Of a stretch of DNA of 64,000 nt, positions 25,788 through 33,895 are shown piece after piece. A program made the translations under genes and the position numbers. Where the stretch lies: assembly GCA_963779735.1 (NCBI GenBank), contig CAVZZJ010000004.1, positions 496,001 through 560,000 on the forward strand. The letters are read 5' to 3'. The notes beneath the pieces are model-generated. The model was not told the DNA's origin. It did no database searches and saw only the letters and a program-made list of their open reading frames with translations. Each line of letters begins with the position of its first letter. Position 1 is the first letter of the stretch. This stretch comes from Bog-473 sp963779735. Its GTDB lineage: Bacteria; Actinomycetota; Acidimicrobiia; Acidimicrobiales; RAAP-2.

Positions 25788-26759
25788 ATGATCAGATGGG
25801 GCATCGTGGGGCCGGGCGCGATAGCCGCCGGATTCGCGGACGCCATGTCGATGGTCGATGACGGTGAAATCACCGCGGTGGCCTCGCGATCAATCGAGCG
25901 CGCCGCAGCCTTCGGTGAGAGATTCGGCATTCCGACCAGGTACGGCGACTATGCCGAGCTGGCCGCTGATCCCGATGTCGACGTCGTCTACGTCGCCACG
26001 CCACACTCCCGGCACGAGGCCGATGCCCTGACCGCCCTGCGGGCCGGCAAGCACGTCCTTTGCGAGAAGCCGTTTGCGCTCAACGCGGAGCAGGCGCGGC
26101 GGATGGCCGAGGAGGCCCGAGCCCGCGGGCTGTTCCTGATGGAGGCGATCTGGAGCCGCTTCCTACCGGCCTATAGGTCCCTGGTCGACCTGATCGGCGA
26201 AGGTCGCATCGGCGATCCGCTGCTCGTCGAGGCCGACTTCGGGTTTCGCTCGCCCGTGCAACCCGAGCACCGGCACTTCAGTCGGGAGCTCGGGGGTGGT
26301 GCCCTTCTCGACCTCGGCATCTATCCGGTCCAGCTGTGCTCCCTCGTGCTCGGGCCGGTCGAACACGTCGTCGCCGCCGGATCGATCGGGGAGACCGGAG
26401 TTGACGAGCAGGTCGTGGCGGTGCTCACCCACACCGGCGGCACGCTCGGGGTCGTGAAGGCGGCGGTCCGAGTGGGAATGGCCTGCACGGCCCGGATAGC
26501 CGGCACCGAGGGTTGGATCGATATTCCCGCGCTCATGCACTGCCCCACCTCACTCACCATTTCGACCCGTGCCGGGTCGGAGCACATTGACGGCTCCTAC
26601 CAAGGCAACGGTCTACGGTTCGAGATCGCCGAGGTGCACCGGCTGCTCGCCCTGGGAAGGACCGAGAGCGACATCATGGCGCTGGACGAGACGATCGCTC
26701 TCGCCTCCGTGCTCGATTCGATCCGCGCCAAAATCGGCCTCGTCTTCCCGGGGGAGTGA
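25788..26759 (+). CDS. Gfo/Idh/MocA family sugar oxidoreductase
   Basis: NAD(P)-dependent oxidoreductase of 323 residues: Rossmann start WGIVGPGAIAAGFADAM, VDVVYVATPHSRHEADAL, the catalytic Lys in CEKPFALNAEQA, and the C-terminal barrel with LGGGALLDLGIYPVQL. Related enzymes oxidise glucose, xylose or inositol derivatives. It is divergent from xylA across a LacI operator and probably leaderless, so it belongs to the sugar regulon. Its position suggests xylose or another aldose as substrate, but the family is broad. Confidence 0.88.
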   Translation: MIRWGIVGPGAIAAGFADAMSMVDDGEITAVASRSIERAAAFGERFGIPTRYGDYAELAADPDVDVVYVATPHSRHEADALTALRAGKHVLCEKPFALNAEQARRMAEEARARGLFLMEAIWSRFLPAYRSLVDLIGEGRIGDPLLVEADFGFRSPVQPEHRHFSRELGGGALLDLGIYPVQLCSLVLGPVEHVVAAGSIGETGVDEQVVAVLTHTGGTLGVVKAAVRVGMACTARIAGTEGWIDIPALMHCPTSLTISTRAGSEHIDGSYQGNGLRFEIAEVHRLLALGRTESDIMALDETIALASVLDSIRAKIGLVFPGE

Positions 26760-26844
26760 CCGAGCCCGCCCGAGCTGTCCGTGTCGTGGGCGTCACCCGT
26801 CAGCCACCGGTGCGGCAACGGGGGCAACGGAGCAGACTGGTGCG

Positions 26845-27126
26845 GTGCGGGTCGAGATACACGTCCGTCCCAATGCCTCCACCACGGCCGTCGGCGGAGC
26901 ACACGACGGAGCTCTCGTGGTCCGGGTGTCCGAGCCCGCCGACCGGGGCAGGGCGACCGCGGCGGCGCTGCGAGCCGTGGCGGACTCGCTGTCGGTACCC
27001 GTTCGTTGCGTGACCCTCGTTCGGGGCGCGACGAGCCGTCGGAAGCTCATTGCGATCGACGTCTCGGGCAGCGATGCCCAGTCGATCGAGAGTCGCATGG
27101 CGTCGCTGCTCGCGCAACGGGAGTGA
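26845..27126 (+). CDS. DUF167 (YggU-like) protein
   Basis: Protein of 93 residues. VEIHVRPNASTTAVGG, ALVVRVSEPADRGRATAA and VTLVRGATSRRKLIAID are the conserved strands of the DUF167/YggU family, a small alpha/beta fold found across bacteria and eukaryotes with no settled function. The GTG at 26845 gives the family length; a longer in-frame start at 26569 lies inside the dehydrogenase gene. Confidence 0.8.
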   Translation: MRVEIHVRPNASTTAVGGAHDGALVVRVSEPADRGRATAAALRAVADSLSVPVRCVTLVRGATSRRKLIAIDVSGSDAQSIESRMASLLAQRE

Positions 27127-27246
27127 GCGGGGACCTAGGCCGGCCACCGAGACCGGGAGGTGTCGCAACCGCCGCGGGCGGCGCGTGGTCTACTCTCGTG
27201 CCCGTAGTGCTGCTGACGTTGTGGTCGACTCTGCGAAGGAGGACGG

Positions 27247-27708
27247 GTGCGGTGTGAGATGCGTTCGATCGGAACGGTCCGAGGTGGCAGGTCGACCGTC
27301 TCCGACGACGATTGGGGCGCTGTCCGATCACGCATCGAACTCGATGCCAGGGTCTTGGACCAATCCGCCACAGCCGGCCTCGACGAGTTCTCGCACGTCG
27401 AGGTCGTCTTCCAATTCGACCGAGTGGCGGAAGCCGAGGTCTGCAGGGGTGCCCGTCACCCACGGGGCCGGGAGGATTGGCCCCTCGTGGGAATTCTGGC
27501 GCAACGAGCGAAGGATCGACCGAACCGGATTGGAACCACTGTGTGCCGCATGCACGATGTCGGTCCGCTCTGGCTCGAGGTGAGTGGACTCGATGCGATA
27601 GACGGCACGCCCGTCCTCGACATCAAGCCGTTCATGCTCGGCTTCGGTCCCCGCGGGGAGGTCCGAGAGCCTTCGTGGGCAACCGAGCTCATGGAGGGCT
27701 ACTGGTGA
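27247..27708 (+). CDS. TrmO-like tRNA methyltransferase (TsaA/UPF0066 family)
   Basis: Protein of 153 residues with AAGLDEFSHVEVVFQFDR-type sequence, HPRGREDWPLVGILAQRAKD and the RPNRIG motif, followed by DVGPLWLEVSGLDAIDGTPV and LDIKPF. These are the hallmarks of the TsaA-like beta-barrel SAM enzymes; E. coli TrmO methylates N6-threonylcarbamoyladenosine in tRNA. AAGGAGG precedes the GTG start. The neighbours give no further hint. Confidence 0.82.
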   Translation: MRCEMRSIGTVRGGRSTVSDDDWGAVRSRIELDARVLDQSATAGLDEFSHVEVVFQFDRVAEAEVCRGARHPRGREDWPLVGILAQRAKDRPNRIGTTVCRMHDVGPLWLEVSGLDAIDGTPVLDIKPFMLGFGPRGEVREPSWATELMEGYW

Positions 27709-27821
27709 CCGTCCGCGCAAACGCGCGCTGGTTCGGGCTCGCCAACTGACCACTGTGGTGGCGCGCCGGGGCAGGCAGTGGGCTCCGGGTGGGTACAATC
27801 CGGACCGAGCAGAAGGAGAGG

Positions 27822-28181
27822 ATGATGGACGAAGGACGCCCGGTCTCGTACGAAGCTCTGCCGAAGGGTGCGGCGGTCCTTAGCTCGACCGGCACCCAGT
27901 TCGGAACCGTCGAACATGTACTCCAGGTCCCCGAGCTCGACCTCTTCGACGGCATCGCCGTGAAGACGAAGCAGGGGTTGAGGTTTGTCGACCGGGACCA
28001 AGTGACGGACATCACCACGACACTGGTTCGCTGTGCCTTGACGGACGAGGAGGTCGCCAATCTCCCCGCGCCCAAGGGATCCCTCGTGCTGCATCCCGAT
28101 ACCGCTCACGACGAAGGGCCATCACTCACGGCCAGATTCGGACGCCTGTTCGGCCGAGAGCACTGGAAGGAACTCGAGTGA
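27822..28181 (+). CDS. PRC-barrel-like hypothetical protein
   Basis: Protein of 119 residues with a good ribosome-binding site (AGAAGGAGAGG) directly before two adjacent ATG codons. The pattern KGAAVLSSTGTQFGTVEHVL followed by DGIAVKTKQGLRFVDRDQV resembles a PRC-barrel, a small beta domain that often senses or buffers ligands. There is no membrane segment. A role is not predictable. It stands alone on the plus strand, convergent with the cupin gene. Confidence 0.65.
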   Translation: MMDEGRPVSYEALPKGAAVLSSTGTQFGTVEHVLQVPELDLFDGIAVKTKQGLRFVDRDQVTDITTTLVRCALTDEEVANLPAPKGSLVLHPDTAHDEGPSLTARFGRLFGREHWKELE

Positions 28182-28248
28182 GTAATGGCGGCCTCGTGGC
28201 CGGAGGTGGCGATCGCTCGTTCAGCTCGAATCGCTGACGGGAGAGACC

Positions 28249-28277
28249 ATAGAGCGCATGGAGCGCATAGAGCGCAT
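28249..28277. repeat. Three 9-bp tandem repeats
   Basis: ATAGAGCGC, ATGGAGCGC and ATAGAGCGC follow one another without gap, ending in AT. They lie in the 127-base space between two convergent genes. A short slippage array is likely; a protein-binding role is possible. Confidence 0.6.
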
Positions 28278-28308
28278 CGGGACGAGGAGCTGAGCGCCTC
28301 CAGCAGGA

Positions 28309-28632
28309 TCAGACTCGGAAGATGACGACGTAGCTTGCGGCGGTCTCGGCCTCGAAGTCGTCGTGGCGGGAGCCTGCTGCGGCCGCGTAACCGTCACCGG
28401 CGGTCATCGACCGACCCCGGTTCCTCAACGAGCCGCTGATGAGGTACATGAACTCGGCGTGCTCATGCTTGTGGGGTGTCCCCTTGTAGCCCGCCTCGGC
28501 CTCAATGAGAGTCACCAGATAGCCGTCGGCGTTTCCGAGGATCTTCGCTCTGGCATCTCCGGTTTGCCCCCAGGGGAACCACTCGGCGCTGTCGGCGTGG
28601 GTGATGCTCCAACCCTCGAGTACGGGTTCCAC
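28309..28632 (-). CDS. Small cupin protein
   Basis: Single cupin domain of 107 residues. The metal-binding motif 1 reads TPHKHEHAEFMYLISGSLRN (His, His and Glu present) and motif 2 lies at AGDGYAAAAGSRHDDFEAE. The GTG start at 28632 is chosen because GAAGGAGA precedes it; the longer frame begins inside the methyltransferase gene upstream. Cupins of this size resemble ChrR-type or quercetinase-like domains; the ligand is unknown. Confidence 0.75.
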   Translation of the reverse strand: MEPVLEGWSITHADSAEWFPWGQTGDARAKILGNADGYLVTLIEAEAGYKGTPHKHEHAEFMYLISGSLRNRGRSMTAGDGYAAAAGSRHDDFEAETAASYVVIFRV

Positions 28633-28723
28633 GTTGCGATTCTCCTTCGTCGGCGTTGGGCGAATCTTCCCAGGTTCACCTTGTCCATGCACTGGCGGCC
28701 GATTCGTCGCGGCGAGGGGCCCG

Positions 28724-29527
28724 CTATGCGCCGGCGGTGACGATCTGGAACGCCAGTGGGAATCGGTAGGTCCCCTCGTCGTTCGCAAAGCGACCCATCA
28801 GGGACATCACCGCTTGGCGGGCGTCGTCCATAGCCTGGGCGTTGACTCCCATGAAGGTGAGCTGGGCATCGTTCACGGCGGCACTCAAGGGAACATTGAC
28901 CTCGTGGGCATAGGGGTCGATCTTGATTCGGGCAAAGCCCGCATCGTGCAGGATTTGGCGAACACGATCGGGATCCGCGAGCGCGAAGGGTCCAGTCGGG
29001 CTCTTGCCGATTGCCAGTGGAGGAGGAGGCGCCACGAACGGGGCCAGCACCGGACCGACGAACCACGGATTGCGCTCCATGGCCTGCCAGCAGGCGAAGC
29101 CCAGCCGGCCACCCGAGCGCATGTGCCGTGCAATGTTGGCGAAGGCCACGACCGGCTCGTCGAAGAACATCACCCCGAACTGGCTCATCACCACGTCGAA
29201 CCCTCCACCGCCGACCCAGTCGACCTGCATATCGGCGGACTGAAAGGTGGCCCCGCTCTCGGTTGACGCTCTGTCCCTCGCCAGGGCGAGAAGCGCTTCG
29301 GAGATGTCGGCGCCGACCGCGCTTCCTCCCGGCCGCACCTGTCGAGCAGCGGCCATCGTCGCTTTGCCGCCGCCGCAGCCCACGTCGAGCACCCGCTCTC
29401 CCGGCCGAAGCTCCAGTGCGTCAAGGAGCGAGGGCGTAACGCTGTCCGTGAGAGCCTCCCGCTTCTGCCACGCCTTCGTCCAGGCATCGTCGTTCCACCT
29501 GGCACGCTCCGCAGCGTTCGAATCCAC
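28724..29527 (-). CDS. Class I SAM-dependent methyltransferase
   Basis: Protein of about 267 residues with the SAM-binding motif VLDVGCGGGKATMAAARQV and the acidic loop SAVGADISEALL, then FDVVMSQFGVMFFDEPV, the motif IV region of UbiE/COQ5-like methyltransferases. The substrate is unknown. The start is uncertain: GTG at 29527 and TTG at 29551 are in frame and neither has a clear ribosome-binding site. The small cupin gene follows on the same strand about 90 bases downstream. Confidence 0.82.
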   Translation of the reverse strand: MDSNAAERARWNDDAWTKAWQKREALTDSVTPSLLDALELRPGERVLDVGCGGGKATMAAARQVRPGGSAVGADISEALLALARDRASTESGATFQSADMQVDWVGGGGFDVVMSQFGVMFFDEPVVAFANIARHMRSGGRLGFACWQAMERNPWFVGPVLAPFVAPPPPLAIGKSPTGPFALADPDRVRQILHDAGFARIKIDPYAHEVNVPLSAAVNDAQLTFMGVNAQAMDDARQAVMSLMGRFANDEGTYRFPLAFQIVTAGA

Positions 29528-29677
29528 GACTTCGCACAGTAGCGGCCGCAAAGGCAGTCGGTGCTAGTCGGTCACCCCGGTCGCCTCCGCCGTCTCAGGG
29601 CCGAGCCCCGCCGACCTGACCGAGTTGGCATCTACCCGTCACAGGATCGGTGTGCCGCGGCGTCGACGTCATCGGAC

Positions 29678-30363
29678 CTATCCGGAGCGGATCTCGTAGT
29701 ACAGCTCCGCCGACCGTGTGACGATGCCGTCCATCCACCCAGCCCATTCCGTACGCTCCGCGTTCGCCCCCCTGACTCGCCGGTGCGGCAGGCTTCGAGG
29801 TCCCTCATCGAGTCGAAACCCTGCTCCCAGATGTGGGTCCACTGAGAGGGGGCGGTGATCGGCGTGACGCCGTCGAACCAACGCGACCCCATGGTGTTGC
29901 GGGCCACCGTGCAGACGGTCATTCCCGCGGCCTGCCGGGACACAAGTGCGAGCTCCAACTCGTGCACGGCCCCCGGTGAGGCTGCCTCGTCGACGCCCAG
30001 CAGGGTCACTCGTCGGACTCCTTCGGACATGCGATACGGCGTTCCCTCGCAGGAGTACCCCACGAGTCCGGCATCGCCCAGCGGACTGTCCGCGACGATG
30101 CACTCGGGGCTATCCCTCAGCAGGAACCGATCGAGCACGGCCGCGTGGTACGGATGGACCATGTAGCGCTGATAGGCCACCGGCGACTCGTAGGCATGCT
30201 CCCAGATGACGTCGAGAGGGGCGGCAGACAGATTCCTCCCCAGCGCAGAGTGGAGCAGCTCGGGGATGTAGCGCCCGGCCTGCAGGAAGGCCGCCTCCAT
30301 TGCCGCGGCCGCTCGTGGATCGGCATCCGGACGAAGCGAGTACATCTCGAAACGCCTCAGCAC
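29678..30363 (-). pseudogene. Double Dabb/EthD-like barrel protein, frameshifted near its C-terminus
   Basis: The frame from GTG 30363 encodes two dimeric alpha/beta-barrel-like repeats: RRFEMYSLRPDADPRAAAAM with LDVIWEHAYESPVAYQRYMV, then VRRVTLLGVDEAASPG with SQWTHIWEQGFDSMRDLEA. After about residue 195 the frame turns into Arg/Ser-rich nonsense, while the neighbouring frame supplies GANAERTEWAGWMDGIVTRS and AELYYEIRSG ending at 29678. The switch falls at a run of six G on the coding strand (29767-29772); one extra G would restore a 229-residue protein. A sequencing or polymerase slip is the simplest cause. It follows a related small barrel gene, suggesting a two-gene operon. Confidence 0.7.
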
Positions 30364-30396
30364 GTCGCCACCCCACGACCGGTCACCCGACGAGCC

Positions 30397-30717
30397 TCAC
30401 GGCGTGGGAGAGAACGATGCCGGATAGTAGAACCGTCGATCTCCCCGCTTGCGCAGGCTGGCCGCCCGCGCGGCGTAGGAGTAGTAGCGAGGGTCGAGAA
30501 CCAGATTCTTTCGGATCTCGTTCCAGGCGACGTGATCGGCACACGACCAGACGATCTTGACGGCGACGTCCTCGCCGATCTCCTTGGACGTGGCCCAACA
30601 GGCGACCAGTTGCGCACCCGCCTCCCTCATGAGGGGGACCGCTTCCTCTTCCACCAGCTCGACATAGCGGTCGGCCAGCTCGGATCCGACCTCAATCGTG
30701 TCAACCAGGTACACCAC
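30397..30717 (-). CDS. NIPSNAP/EthD-like small protein
   Basis: Protein of 106 residues starting MVYLVDTIEVGSELADRYVE, with VPLMREAGAQLVACWATSKE and VKIVWSCADHVAWNEIRKNL. The layout of two beta-alpha-beta units with an acidic first helix matches the ferredoxin-like dimeric barrel families (NIPSNAP, EthD). A GAGGGGAAAG ribosome-binding site precedes the GTG. It is the first of two adjacent barrel genes. Such pairs often accompany small hydrophobic substrates in actinobacteria; no reaction is assignable. Confidence 0.65.
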   Translation of the reverse strand: MVYLVDTIEVGSELADRYVELVEEEAVPLMREAGAQLVACWATSKEIGEDVAVKIVWSCADHVAWNEIRKNLVLDPRYYSYAARAASLRKRGDRRFYYPASFSPTP

Positions 30718-30770
30718 GCGCTTTCCCCTCTTGGAAGGTCGGCTGCCGCCACAATGTAACCCACACCGAG

Positions 30771-30962
30771 TGCGAGGGCGCGGGGCTGGCGCTGACGGCC
30801 ATCATGGACAGCACTCGCAGCCTGGCACCGAAGCTCTACCAGAGGTATCTGACGATGGTCCTCGACGGCATGCGTGCCGAGCAAGGAAACCCGACTCCGC
30901 TGCCTACTCCCGCCCTGACCGCTCATCAGACGCACAAGGTCATGACTCAAAAGCGGCGCTAA
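30771..30962 (+). pseudogene. C-terminal remnant of a TetR-family regulator
   Basis: A frame without a start codon reads CEGAGLALTAIMDSTRSLAP then KLYQRYLTMVLDGMRAEQ and LPTPALTAHQTHKVM before a TAA. This is the end of the ligand-binding domain of an actinobacterial TetR repressor (the YLTMVLDGMR helix and LPTPAL tail are typical). The DNA-binding domain and first two thirds are absent. The fragment borders the tRNA-Val 3' fragment, so it probably marks a recombination junction. Confidence 0.55.
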
Positions 30963-31031
30963 GCCACTGAATAGCGGAGACGAAGTTGGACCCATGGGCT
31001 GGGCAGATGTTGTAAATCTGCCAACACCCAG

Positions 31032-31073
31032 TGGGCGCTGCGGGAGTCGAACCCACGACCTCAACCGTGTAAA
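31032..31073 (-). other. 3' fragment of a tRNA-Val(TAC) gene, possible attachment site
   Basis: On the minus strand the sequence runs from a TTTACAC anticodon loop (anticodon TAC) through a variable region AGGTC, the T-arm GTGGG-TTCGACT-CCCGC and the acceptor strand AGCGCCC with discriminator A. The 5' half is missing: upstream bases do not pair with the anticodon stem, and no GGGCGCT acceptor strand exists. A 3' tRNA fragment of this kind is what an integrative element leaves at an att site. No integrase is in the window, and the intact tRNA is not here either. Confidence 0.7.
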
Positions 31074-31304
31074 TCCGTCCGAGCCACTTTCGGTTACCTG
31101 GAATTACCAAGGGCAGCCCGGGTCGGTCGGACGGCAAATGGGGTGTCCTAAGTTACGCGTTGATGCATGCAGCAGTCTGTTGCTTCGCGACGGATCGCGC
31201 ACGTTTGCTGACACGAATGTCTGGGAAATCAAGTCTTTGTTGGCGAGCAGGCGCCGAACCAGCACGGTTTCTCCCTGACCGCCTTGGCGAGGTCGCGGCC
31301 CGCG

Positions 31305-32342
31305 TCAGCTCCTCAGGGCACGTAGCGGTGGGATGACCTCGCCGGCGAACTGCTCGCGTTCCGCCGACGGTAGCGCCGTCACGAAGAAGTCCAGTCCGAG
31401 CTCGACCAGCTCTCCGATGCGGTCGACGACATAGGACGGGGGGCCGCCGATCCCGAACCAATCACCGAACTCCTCGTCGCAGGCCGCCGTATTCGGATTC
31501 TGCGCCGACGCGCCGGGGTGGTGGTAGCGGTAGTCGTAGGTGTCTTGGAGGACCGAGGTGACTCGGCGCATGATCTCGGGTTGCTGGGACAGGTCGTTTC
31601 CCTTGAACGACGACATGTGCGCCCATCCGGCCGTCCTGGGTCGGATCGCCTTGCGTCCGGTCGCCCGATCGGTGGTGATGGCCACCGGCAGGAAGGCGCC
31701 GATACGGACCTCGTCCCGGGATCGCTCCGCCTCACCAAGGGCCGCATAGACTATCTTCAATGCCCAGGTGATCCGCTCCGGGTTGGCGCCGACACTAAGA
31801 CCGATTCGGTCGGCCAGGCGTGCGGCGACCGCGATGGCACGGGGCCCGCTGCAGACCATCTGGATGGGCACCGGGTCGAACGCGAGGCCAACGGTCCATT
31901 CGAGCCGGCTCGTGAGATTGCCGAAGGTCACATCCTGTCGGTGCAGGTATGAGCGGAGGATGCCGAGATCGCGTTCGAGCTCCTTGACGCGCTGGGGGCG
32001 CTTGCCGACCACGGCGACGGCCGAATCGCCGCTCGCCACCCCGCATATGGCCCGGCCGCCGCTCAGCATCTGGATCGGCGATATGCCGGAGGCGATGACG
32101 CCGGGATTGCGTGTGACGAAGTTGAGGGGTCCGCACAGCAGGTTGATCGAATCCGTCGAACGGACGGCGTCGCGCATCTCGCCGAGGCAGTCCGGCACCC
32201 TCGTGTGGTTCTCGCTGAACATCTGGAAGTCGAAGCCGAGCTCCTCTGACCGCCGCGCCATCTCGGCGCCAGTGAACGGCGGATAGAAGCCGGTGGTACC
32301 GAACTCCAGTGGCCGGAAGGATGAACCCCCCCTCATCGTCAT
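31305..32342 (-). CDS. Luciferase-like F420-dependent oxidoreductase
   Basis: Luciferase-like monooxygenase-family protein of about 345 residues: FRPLEFGTTGFYPPFTGAEM, EELGFDFQMFSENHTRVPD, PLNFVTRNPGVIASGISPIQ, SGGRAICGVASGDSAV and a C-terminal GGPPSYVVDRIGELVELGLD. It is likely F420-dependent, as is common in actinobacteria. The start is uncertain: ATG at 32342 follows a G-rich stretch, while one at 32408 would add 22 residues. An amidohydrolase remnant precedes it on the same strand; in related genomes such amidohydrolases and luciferase-like enzymes often lie together, suggesting an eroded operon. Confidence 0.85.
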   Translation of the reverse strand: MTMRGGSSFRPLEFGTTGFYPPFTGAEMARRSEELGFDFQMFSENHTRVPDCLGEMRDAVRSTDSINLLCGPLNFVTRNPGVIASGISPIQMLSGGRAICGVASGDSAVAVVGKRPQRVKELERDLGILRSYLHRQDVTFGNLTSRLEWTVGLAFDPVPIQMVCSGPRAIAVAARLADRIGLSVGANPERITWALKIVYAALGEAERSRDEVRIGAFLPVAITTDRATGRKAIRPRTAGWAHMSSFKGNDLSQQPEIMRRVTSVLQDTYDYRYHHPGASAQNPNTAACDEEFGDWFGIGGPPSYVVDRIGELVELGLDFFVTALPSAEREQFAGEVIPPLRALRS

Positions 32343-32409
32343 CGGGACAAACCCCCCGTCTTTCGACCATCGCGGCCCGCCAAGTGGATTGCTTGGCGGG
32401 ATCGGCATA

Positions 32410-32650
32410 TCAGCCGGTGACCGCGGCCGGTGGCTCGAGATCGTAGAGCCGAGCGTAGCTGTCCCACATTACCTTTCGCGTAGTCCCTTCGGAGAAGGGC
32501 AGCTCGAGGAACGATTTCGTCGCATGTGGGACTTCGAGTCGGCGTGCGGGTAGTCGGTCGAGCAGACGACGTTGCGGTCTCCGAATGCGTCGAAGCAATA
32601 CGATGCCCACCTTCTCAATCCGCCCCCATCGGAGTATGGATTTGGTAGAC
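32410..32650 (-). pseudogene. C-terminal remnant of a TIM-barrel amidohydrolase
   Basis: One frame reads RRWASYCFDAFGDRNVVCST followed by DYPHADSK, and the next frame carries on with PHATKSFLELPFSEGTTRKV then MWDSYARLYDL to a stop at 32410. Together these are the end of an amidohydrolase-2 family protein (usual form: STDYPHxDSKFP, then the helix before the final residues). A single missing base at AAGTCCCACATG explains the shift (AAGTTCCCACATG expected). The N-terminal metal-binding part is absent, so this is a true remnant and not only a sequencing slip. Confidence 0.7.
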
Positions 32651-32727
32651 CGAGGGGCTCACCGTTCACCCCCTCAGACCACGGCGGCGGATTGGTCACG
32701 GCAACAATCGACAACGACCAGCCCAGG

Positions 32728-33666
32728 TCAAAACTCAAGAATGAGGCGGCCCCGGGTGCCACCGGCCTCCAGGATGCGATGAGCCTCGGCGGCCTCTGCT
32801 GCTGGGAAAATCCGAGCAACTCGAAGCGACACCTGCCCGTCTTCTACCTGTTCCCGCAGACGGTCGAGCTTGGCGTGCTCCCGAGCGTAGGTGCGGACGT
32901 ACACCGGATGAAAGGTGATCCCGCGTTCTGCGTCGCGCGTAAATCCACGAACCGTGGCGATGCGGCCCCCATCGCAGACTGCCCCGACGACAAGTTCGTT
33001 GAGCAGCGCGCCATCGACAAGCCCGTCGGCCCCCTGGGGAACGACGCTGCGAACTCGCTCGGCGAAATCCGGACCTCGCCGCACGACGATGTCAGCGCCC
33101 AGGTCGTTGACGAGCTGCTCATCGTTCGCTGAGGCATCAGCGATAACGACCAAGCCGTCCGCCTTGCCCAGCTGTATGGCGTAGCCGCCCACCGCGCCGG
33201 CGCCGCCGGTCACCGCCAGCGTCTGACCAGGCTCCAACCCCAGCGTGTCGAGAGCCTGGCGGGCAGTGAGGCCGTTCATCGGCAAGGTCGCTGCTTGCGC
33301 CTCGGTCGCATCAGTGGGCGTCCGGGCAACTGACTCAGCGGGGACGACAATGCGTTCGCAGTAGGCTCCATGCGTCGCGTGGGGCACCACGATGGCCATG
33401 ACCAGGTCGCCAACCTGCAAAGCTGTCGACGCGCCCTCCCCGATCTGCTCGAGTACACCGGCGGCATCCATGCCCGGGACATAAGGCGGTGCGATGTCCT
33501 TCAGCAGGTCGGCGCGGCCGCCGCTGCGCAGGAGCGTATCTGTAGGATTGACCGCCGCCGCACGGACCCGGATGCGCAACTCCCCGGGCCCGGCTTCGGG
33601 ATCTGGCAGGTTCACGATGTGCAGTACGTCGGGGCCGCCGAACTCCGTCACTCCCACAGCTCTCAT
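32728..33666 (-). CDS. NADPH:quinone oxidoreductase family protein
   Basis: Medium-chain reductase of 312 residues starting MRAVGVTEFGGPDVLHIVNL. It contains AAAVNPTDTLLRSGGRADLL, PPYVPGMDAAGVLEQIGEG and the dinucleotide motif VTGGAGAVGGYAIQLG, and ends RLILEF. No zinc cysteines are present, so a quinone/enone reductase is likely. I chose the ATG at 33666 by alignment with the family N-terminus; the frame open to 33876 adds unrelated residues. It is divergent from the DUF427-thioesterase gene in the accessory region. Confidence 0.85.
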   Translation of the reverse strand: MRAVGVTEFGGPDVLHIVNLPDPEAGPGELRIRVRAAAVNPTDTLLRSGGRADLLKDIAPPYVPGMDAAGVLEQIGEGASTALQVGDLVMAIVVPHATHGAYCERIVVPAESVARTPTDATEAQAATLPMNGLTARQALDTLGLEPGQTLAVTGGAGAVGGYAIQLGKADGLVVIADASANDEQLVNDLGADIVVRRGPDFAERVRSVVPQGADGLVDGALLNELVVGAVCDGGRIATVRGFTRDAERGITFHPVYVRTYAREHAKLDRLREQVEDGQVSLRVARIFPAAEAAEAHRILEAGGTRGRLILEF

Positions 33667-33895
33667 GACGACAGCAACCGCCACGATTGGCTCATACGCC
33701 GGAGAGGCTGCAAAACCCCGCGTCATCAGGGACGACCATCTCCGGCGATGGCTCACCACTTCCGGCCGCCGCAAGCCACCGTTCACGCATCGTTGCCTCC
33801 TGCCTGCTTTGACGCATCGCTGGATTGGCCAACTCGGCCAAGTTTTGATGTGAGCAGTACTCCATTCACATAACATATTTAAGAAGGGGGCACCA

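Noticed and set aside
31186..31199. Hairpin CGCGA-cgga-TCGCG
   Set aside because: Too short, no T-run and no gene end nearby; probably chance.
30994..31278. Plus-strand ORF starting MGWADVVNLPTPSGRCGSRT
   Set aside because: It runs across the tRNA fragment; the GSRTHDLNRVN segment is the usual translation artefact of tRNA sequence.
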